DNA of 39,131 bases from an uncultured SAR86 cluster bacterium (GTDB lineage: Bacteria; Pseudomonadota; Gammaproteobacteria; Magnimaribacterales; Magnimaribacteraceae). Where the stretch lies: assembly GCA_902618945.1 (NCBI GenBank), contig CACNCK010000013.1:1-39131 (forward strand), read 5' to 3'. Under the pieces are notes generated by a model. That model ran no database searches, was not told the origin of the DNA, and saw nothing but the letters and a program-made list of their open reading frames with translations. The translations under genes were made by a program, and so were the position numbers. Shown in pieces: positions 34,650 through 39,131 of this stretch (the first letter of the stretch is position 1; each line of letters opens with the position of its first letter).

Positions 34650-35864
34650 ATGCAATTACCTATTTACCTAGATTATGCGTCAACTACACCGGCAGATCCT
34701 CGAGTGGTCAAGAAGATGCAAGAATGTTTATCGCTTGATGGAAATTTTGGAAATCCAGCATCAAGATCGCATGCCTTTGGATGGAAGGCTGAAGAGGCAA
34801 CTGAAGAGGCCCGACAGCACGTTGCAGATTTGGTTAATTGTGATTCTAGAGAAATTGTTTGGACCTCCGGTGCTACAGAATCTGACAATCTAGCGATTAA
34901 AGGAGCAGCTAGATTCTACAAGACTAAAGGAAATCACATCATAACCTCAAAAATAGAACATAAAGCTGTTCTAGATAGTTGCAGGCAATTGGAAAGAGAA
35001 GGCTTTGATGTCACTTACCTCGATCCAGACAGCAATGGAATAATATCTCCAAACCTAGTTAAAGAATCAATAACAGATAAAACGATTTTAGTTAGCTTAA
35101 TGCACATCAATAATGAAATTGGAGTTGTTAATGACATCAAGGCTATAGGAGAAATAACTAGAGAAGCCGGCATAATATTCCATGTAGATGCTGCACAAAG
35201 CACAGGTAAGCTTCCGATTGACCTTTCTGAACTTAAAGTAGATCTTATGTCGTTTTCAGCACACAAAACTTATGGACCTAAAGGAATAGGTGCTTTGTAC
35301 GCAAGCAGAAAGCCTAGGGTTAGGCTTGAAGCTCAAATTCATGGTGGCGGACATGAAAGAGGTATGAGATCTGGTACTTTAGCGACCCATCAAATTGTTG
35401 GCATGGGTGAGGCTTTTAGAATAGCAAAGCTAGACATGGATGAGGATAATAAGAGAATAGAAAACCTTAGAAATAAGTTTTGGAATGCTATTAAAGATAT
35501 GGAAGAAGTCTATTTAAACGGTGATGAGATATCTAGGGCTCCTGGATTCTTAAATGTAAGCTTTAATTATGTAGAGGGTGAATCACTAATAATGGCCCTT
35601 AAAGATATAGCAGTATCTTCCGGTTCAGCTTGTACTTCAGCTAGCTTAGAGCCATCTTATGTTCTCAGAGCTTTAGGGCTAAAAGATGAACTCGCCCACA
35701 GCTCTATTAGATTTGCCATAGGAAGATTCACCACTGAAGAAGAAGTAGAATACACAATAGACCTGGTTAGAGACTCGGTTGAGAAATTAAGGACACTTTC
35801 TCCTTTATGGGATATGTATAAAGATGGTGTCGATCTAGACGCAATTGAATGGGCGGAAGGATAA
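34650..35864 (+). CDS. iscS: Cysteine desulfurase IscS
   Basis: IscS is a PLP enzyme that takes sulfur from cysteine for Fe-S clusters, thiolated tRNA and cofactors. At 404 residues it is the same size as E. coli. PLP-binding K206 is in [17 protein letters not shown], and the sulfur-carrying C328 is in [21 protein letters not shown]. Both have E. coli numbering. N-terminal [13 protein letters not shown] and [13 protein letters not shown] are typical of group I desulfurases. Confidence 0.98.
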   Translation: MQLPIYLDYASTTPADPRVVKKMQECLSLDGNFGNPASRSHAFGWKAEEATEEARQHVADLVNCDSREIVWTSGATESDNLAIKGAARFYKTKGNHIITSKIEHKAVLDSCRQLEREGFDVTYLDPDSNGIISPNLVKESITDKTILVSLMHINNEIGVVNDIKAIGEITREAGIIFHVDAAQSTGKLPIDLSELKVDLMSFSAHKTYGPKGIGALYASRKPRVRLEAQIHGGGHERGMRSGTLATHQIVGMGEAFRIAKLDMDEDNKRIENLRNKFWNAIKDMEEVYLNGDEISRAPGFLNVSFNYVEGESLIMALKDIAVSSGSACTSASLEPSYVLRALGLKDELAHSSIRFAIGRFTTEEEVEYTIDLVRDSVEKLRTLSPLWDMYKDGVDLDAIEWAEG

Positions 35865-35890
35865 TTTAGTAATTTTAAATGAGGTAACTT

Positions 35891-36295
35891 ATGGCATACA
35901 GCAAGAAAGTAGTTGAGAAGTTTGAAAACACGCTTAACGAACCAGATAAAAACAGTGTAGGAAGATGGGATCCCTCTGATTTGGATATTGGAACAGGAAT
36001 GGTAGGTGCTCCAGCTTGTGGGGATGTGATGCGACTTCAAATTAAGTGCAAACCAGAAAACAATAGTCATGTAATAAGCGATGTTAAGTTCAAGACATAT
36101 GGTTGCGGCTCTGCGATTGCTTCCTCTAGTGAATTAGTTGATATGCTAATTGGCAAAACACTTGAAGAAGCTCGAGAAATCAAGAATAAAGATATTGCAA
36201 ATGCCCTTGATCTTCCACCAATAAAAATTCACTGCTCTGTTTTAGCAGAAGATAGTATTCACAAAGCTATCGAGGATTACGAATCAAAGCTCTAA
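35891..36295 (+). CDS. iscU: Fe-S cluster scaffold IscU
   Basis: IscU is the scaffold on which the [2Fe-2S] cluster is built. This one has 134 residues. Cluster ligands C43 (PACGDVM, with D45), C72 (YGCGSAIASSS) and H114-C115 (IHCSVLAEDS) are present. The HscA-recognition motif LPPIK (LPPVK in E. coli) is at about residues 108-112 although hscA is not in the operon. The N-terminus is a few residues longer than in E. coli. A GAGG precedes the ATG. Confidence 0.97.
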   Translation: MAYSKKVVEKFENTLNEPDKNSVGRWDPSDLDIGTGMVGAPACGDVMRLQIKCKPENNSHVISDVKFKTYGCGSAIASSSELVDMLIGKTLEEAREIKNKDIANALDLPPIKIHCSVLAEDSIHKAIEDYESKL

Positions 36296-36296
36296 T

Positions 36297-36653
36297 ATGT
36301 CTTCGGTAAACTCGTATACACCAAAAGAATTCAGCTTGTCTAAGGCTGCGATTAATCACTTTTCTTCGAACTTGGCGGGAAAAGATTCCATAGGAATAAG
36401 GTTGTCAGTATCAGAATCTACAGGTTGCTCAGGATATACTTACCAAATTGATTACGTAGAAAAAGAAGAGTCTAATGATTTAGTTTTTAAATTTGAAGAT
36501 ATCACTGTATATATCGATGCAAATTCTTTCAAATATTTAAAAGGAACAAAAGTAGACTTCCTAGTTGAAGGTGTCAATGAAGGCATAAAGTTCTTAAATC
36601 CAAATGTCAAAGCCATCTGCGGATGCGGTGAAAGCTTTGAGGTGGACATTTAA
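36297..36653 (+). CDS. iscA: A-type Fe-S carrier IscA
   Basis: This A-type carrier of 118 residues delivers [4Fe-4S] clusters to target proteins. The three ligand cysteines are C44 in STGCSGYTY, and C108 and C110 in ICGCGESF near the C-terminus. The N-terminal FSLSKAAINHF matches the family. It lies between iscU and fdx, the iscA position, although hscB and hscA are missing after it. ErpA or SufA cannot be excluded by motif alone; context decides. Confidence 0.93.
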   Translation: MSSVNSYTPKEFSLSKAAINHFSSNLAGKDSIGIRLSVSESTGCSGYTYQIDYVEKEESNDLVFKFEDITVYIDANSFKYLKGTKVDFLVEGVNEGIKFLNPNVKAICGCGESFEVDI

Positions 36654-36659
36654 ACCCTT

Positions 36660-36998
36660 ATGACCAAAATCAAAGTCTTCCCACACGAAGAGCTTTGTCC
36701 AAAAGGAGCGGAAATAGAAGCAAAGCCTGGACAGACGCTTGCAGAAGCATTACTTGATAATAAAATTAAAATAGAGCACGCTTGTGAGCTTTCATGTGCT
36801 TGCACGACTTGTCATGTAATTGTGAAAAATGGATTTGAAAACCTTTCTGATGCATCTGATGATGAAGAAGATATGCTTGATAAAGCATGGGGTTTAGAGG
36901 CGGAGTCAAGGTTAAGTTGTCAAGTCGAAATCTCCGAATTTGATTTAGAAATAGAGCTTCCAAAATATACTATCAATATGGTCTCGGAGAATCATTGA
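36660..36998 (+). CDS. fdx: ISC-type [2Fe-2S] ferredoxin Fdx
   Basis: Fdx supplies electrons for cluster assembly on IscU. At 112 residues it is similar to E. coli (111). Cluster cysteines C42, C48, C51 and C87 have E. coli numbering (HACELSCACTTCHV and RLSCQV). FPHEELCPKGAEIEAKPGQTL opens the protein. The TGA stop overlaps the iscX ATG (TGATG). Confidence 0.97.
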   Translation: MTKIKVFPHEELCPKGAEIEAKPGQTLAEALLDNKIKIEHACELSCACTTCHVIVKNGFENLSDASDDEEDMLDKAWGLEAESRLSCQVEISEFDLEIELPKYTINMVSENH

Positions 36999-37192
36999 TG
37001 TTGTGGACTGATGTAAATGAAATAGCTATTGAACTAGCGGAGAAACATCCTGATATCGATCCTACCTATATTTTATTTACTGATTTAAGGAGATTAGTCA
37101 TGGAACTTGACACTTTCATTGATAGCCCAGAAAAGACAAATGAAAAAATATTAGAAGCTATCCAAATGCTGTGGATTGAAGAGAGAGAATAG
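36998..37192 (+). CDS. iscX: Fe-S assembly protein IscX
   Basis: This acidic protein of about 64 residues binds IscS and tunes desulfurase activity according to iron. The sequence LWTDVNEIAIELAEKHPDID, then ILFTDLRRLVMEL and NEKILEAIQMLWIEE matches E. coli IscX (KWTD...FTD...NEKILEAI...W). The ATG at 36998 overlaps the fdx stop; an in-frame TTG one codon earlier is an alternative. It ends the isc operon. Confidence 0.95.
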   Translation: MLWTDVNEIAIELAEKHPDIDPTYILFTDLRRLVMELDTFIDSPEKTNEKILEAIQMLWIEERE

Positions 37193-37211
37193 CTATTATT
37201 TTCCTCGTAAG

Positions 37212-37217
37212 TATAAT
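37212..37217 (+). promoter_or_regulatory. Possible -10 element for ndk
   Basis: TATAAT in the 54-base gap between iscX and ndk, 29 bases before the ATG, with AGGGGA as ribosome binding site. No clear -35, so read-through from the isc operon is also possible. Confidence 0.35.
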
Positions 37218-37246
37218 GCGTTTTTTTAAAAACTAGGGGAAATAAG

Positions 37247-37651
37247 ATGGCTTTAGAACGCACTCTTTCGATAATAAAACCGGATGCTGTAGCCAAAGGG
37301 CACGTAGATGAAATCTGTAAGAGGCTGGAAGATGCTGGCCTATCAATTACTGAGAAAAAAAGGATTCATCTTGATTATGCTTTAGCAGAGGGATTTTATA
37401 TTGAACATAAAGGAAAACCTTTTTTTGAAGACCTCATTAAATTCATGACTTCAGGACCTATTCAGGTCCAAGTTTTAGAAGGTCATGATGCTATTGTGAA
37501 TTACAGAGCTGTCATGGGCAGCACTAACCCTAAAGAAGCAGCGCCTGGAACTCTTAGGGCAGATTTTGCTGAGTCAATAGATGCAAATGCAGTTCACGGT
37601 TCTGACTCTCCAGAATCTGCAAAAAGGGAAATTAACTATTTCTTTGGCTAA
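37247..37651 (+). CDS. ndk: Nucleoside diphosphate kinase
   Basis: Ndk equilibrates NTP and dNTP pools through a phosphohistidine. This one has 134 residues. [18 protein letters not shown] opens the protein. The catalytic H117 is in [20 protein letters not shown], and [17 protein letters not shown] is conserved. In gammaproteobacteria ndk is followed by rlmN, pilF/pilW, rodZ and ispG; here rodZ follows after 12 bases, with rlmN and the pilus gene missing. Confidence 0.97.
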   Translation: MALERTLSIIKPDAVAKGHVDEICKRLEDAGLSITEKKRIHLDYALAEGFYIEHKGKPFFEDLIKFMTSGPIQVQVLEGHDAIVNYRAVMGSTNPKEAAPGTLRADFAESIDANAVHGSDSPESAKREINYFFG

Positions 37652-37663
37652 TGCAAATAAGCT

Positions 37664-38527
37664 GTGACTGATGCTCAAGAAATTTCTGTAGGTGAGATTT
37701 TAGCTTCTGCAAGGAAGAAAAAAAGGTTACGTTATAAAAAACTTTCTTCGGAATTAAATATTGATGCAATCTACCTTATTGCACTCGAAGAGGGTAACTT
37801 TGATTTCATTCCAGGAGGTGAGGCATATGTCAAAGGTTTTCTCAGATCGTATGCTAAAAAGTTAGATTTAAATCCAGATGATGTCATTGATAAATACCTA
37901 AACTCAAGGGAAGGCTCTTTAAGCGCGACAAAGAAATTATCTCCAAAAGATCAAATAAATAGTAATCCTAAAAATCTGCCCAACATCGGATTAATAGCAA
38001 CCTTTTCTGTAGTTTTTCTTTTAGTCTTAGGAATAATATTTCGAGAATATGTAAATGATAACCAAGAAGTTACAAATATAAGTGAAACCGCTAAAACGGT
38101 TACTTCAAATGATTCTAATGAGACGGATTATGAAAATAATCTTCTTATTTTAAAACCCAATGAGAATCAATTTACAAAATCTACAAGTGACCTCTTTACA
38201 GCTATAGATAATGATATTGACTCTCAAGCAAATGCATTTCCCTCAGAAGGATATCCTTTAAACAGAATTGATATAAAAGTTTATGGAGATTGCTGGCTTG
38301 AAGTTATCAATGAAGATAAAAGAATTATCTATGACCTAGCAAAGGAAGGAGATGAGTTTGTATTGAATGAATCAAAAGTAAAAATTATCGCTGGAAATTT
38401 TAAGAATGTTGAAGTGTTATTTAATGATAAAATAGTAAATCTAAAGGATTATGCCAATACCAAACAAGTAAGTTGTATTGTATTGCCTTCAGGGGATTGT
38501 AGTGATTTCAAAGCAGCAGATAGTTAG
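37664..38527 (+). CDS. rodZ: Cytoskeleton protein RodZ
   Basis: RodZ links MreB to the wall-elongation machine. This 287-residue version has an N-terminal helix-turn-helix domain (about 8-75; VGEILASARKKKRLRYKKLS, ALEEGNFDFIPGGEAYVKGFLRSYAKKL), one membrane helix at about 107-127, a low-complexity periplasmic linker and a C-terminal DUF4115 beta domain (YGDCWLEVINEDKRIIYDLA, VKIIAGNFKNVEVLFNDK). The start is GTG at 37664. Its 3' end overlaps the start of ispG by 26 bases, as is common for rodZ-ispG. Confidence 0.93.
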   Translation: MTDAQEISVGEILASARKKKRLRYKKLSSELNIDAIYLIALEEGNFDFIPGGEAYVKGFLRSYAKKLDLNPDDVIDKYLNSREGSLSATKKLSPKDQINSNPKNLPNIGLIATFSVVFLLVLGIIFREYVNDNQEVTNISETAKTVTSNDSNETDYENNLLILKPNENQFTKSTSDLFTAIDNDIDSQANAFPSEGYPLNRIDIKVYGDCWLEVINEDKRIIYDLAKEGDEFVLNESKVKIIAGNFKNVEVLFNDKIVNLKDYANTKQVSCIVLPSGDCSDFKAADS

Positions 38528-39131
38528 AAAGAAAACAAGAAAGATATATGTCGGTGATGTTCCTGTTGGCGGCGATTCACCTATTTCGGTTCAAAGTATG
38601 ACAAATACTCTAACTGCTGATTCAGACTCTACAATAAGGCAAATCCAGCAGTTACATGAAGCAGGTGCGGATATTGTAAGAGTATCAGTTCCTGATCAAG
38701 AAGCTGCCGATTCTTTTCATGTCATTAAAAGTAAGTCACCATTGCCATTAGTTGCTGATATTCATTTTGATTACACAATGGCCCTTGAAGCGATCAAAGG
38801 AGGAGCCGACTGTATAAGAATAAATCCAGGGAATATAGGAAAAGAAGAAAAGATAAAAGAAGTAATATCCGCAGCTAAAGATACTAATACGCCTATCAGG
38901 GTTGGGATAAATGCCGGTTCTCTAGAGAGGAAATTGCAAATTAAGTATGGTGAACCAAACTCAGATGCTTTGGTAGAGTCAGCCTTAAATCATATCAACA
39001 TACTTAAAAGATTAAACTTCGAAGATTTTAAATTAAGCATCAAAGCCTCTGATGTTCAGATGACTATTGAAAGTTACAGAAAGATTTCAGAACTGATTGA
39101 TCAGCCTCTTCATTTAGGAATTACTGAAGCG
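38502..39131 (+). CDS. ispG: 4-hydroxy-3-methylbut-2-enyl diphosphate synthase (partial, N-terminal part)
   Basis: The window ends inside this gene after 210 codons. IspG (GcpE) is the [4Fe-4S] enzyme that reduces methylerythritol cyclodiphosphate to HMBPP in the MEP pathway. The TIM-barrel part is visible: RKIYVGDVPVGGDSPISVQS, QSMTNTLTADSDSTIRQI, AGADIVRVSVPD, PLVADIHFDYTMAL, CIRINPGNIG, KYGEPNSDALVESAL and QPLHLGITEA. The C-terminal cluster domain is outside. Start is GTG at 38502 with AGGGG six bases upstream; it overlaps the end of rodZ. IspD and IspF of the same pathway are encoded near the other end of the window. Confidence 0.95.
   Translation, partial: MISKQQIVRKKTRKIYVGDVPVGGDSPISVQSMTNTLTADSDSTIRQIQQLHEAGADIVRVSVPDQEAADSFHVIKSKSPLPLVADIHFDYTMALEAIKGGADCIRINPGNIGKEEKIKEVISAAKDTNTPIRVGINAGSLERKLQIKYGEPNSDALVESALNHINILKRLNFEDFKLSIKASDVQMTIESYRKISELIDQPLHLGITEA

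Noticed and set aside
35657-36070. Open frame of 137 codons on the reverse strand over the iscS-iscU junction
   Set aside because: It crosses two certain genes and a ribosome binding site; no family features.

Overview
This window looks like a piece of the chromosome of a streamlined, AT-rich, Gram-negative gammaproteobacterium, probably a marine oligotroph of the SAR86 kind. The assignment to gammaproteobacteria rests on gene order: pyrG-kdsA-eno-ftsB-ispD-ispF-surE-pcm, aspS-yebC-(ruv position)-ybgC-tolQRAB-pal-cpoB-tRNA-Lys, dapA-bamC-purC, iscRSUA-fdx-iscX and ndk-rodZ-ispG. BamC, RodZ and IscX also point there. SAR86 is inferred from low GC, tiny intergenic gaps and gene losses; it is not proven by any marker in the window. 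No IS element, prophage, CRISPR array or rRNA was seen. No gene-free stretch exceeds 300 bases; the largest gap is about 195 bases (33999-34193).

Layout. 2-112 is the tail of an unidentified gene. 212-1288 is a diiron ferritin-like protein. 1383-8927 is a tightly packed forward block: CTP synthase, KDO-8-P synthase, enolase, FtsB, IspD, IspF, SurE, Pcm and a DUF368 (PopT-like) lipid-carrier transporter. It meets fdxA (reverse). Next come a CinA-C amidase, recA with a very good LexA box and a terminator, and a thiolase, which meets proS (reverse). 13575-21839 is a long forward block: FmdB-like protein, aspS, yebC, a PDDEXK Holliday-junction-resolvase-like nuclease, ybgC, tolQ, tolR, tolA, tolB, pal, cpoB, tRNA-Lys and crcB. 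21832-26435 holds a reverse unknown gene, small DUF3147- and DUF1543-like proteins, hinT, bepA (reverse), a PerM-type transporter and bcp (reverse). 26498-29092 is dapA-bamC-purC. 29095-33998 is a reverse three-gene operon: an NAD(P)H/FAD/Fe-S oxidoreductase followed by KorA and KorB. A regulatory region with a near-perfect Fur box separates this from the isc operon (34194-37192). The window ends with ndk, rodZ and the start of ispG.

How the genes work together. Envelope growth and integrity dominate (KDO, isoprenoid precursors, FtsB, DUF368, Tol-Pal, BepA, BamC, RodZ, DapA). Iron-sulfur biology is the second theme: the isc operon, FdxA, Fdx, IspG and the Fe-S-rich Kor operon, with Fur and IscR-type sites in the shared control region.

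Most notable. The ruvC-ruvA-ruvB position is occupied by one small PDDEXK resolvase-like gene. The oxidoreductase of the Kor operon begins with a segment resembling the N-terminal domain of phage-type integrases. The isc operon lacks hscB-hscA. truD, nlpD, rpoS, mutS and recX are missing from their usual places. ProRS lacks its editing domain. The FmdB-like protein has lost every zinc-ribbon cysteine. Four convergent gene pairs overlap by exactly the four bases TTAG or TTAA.
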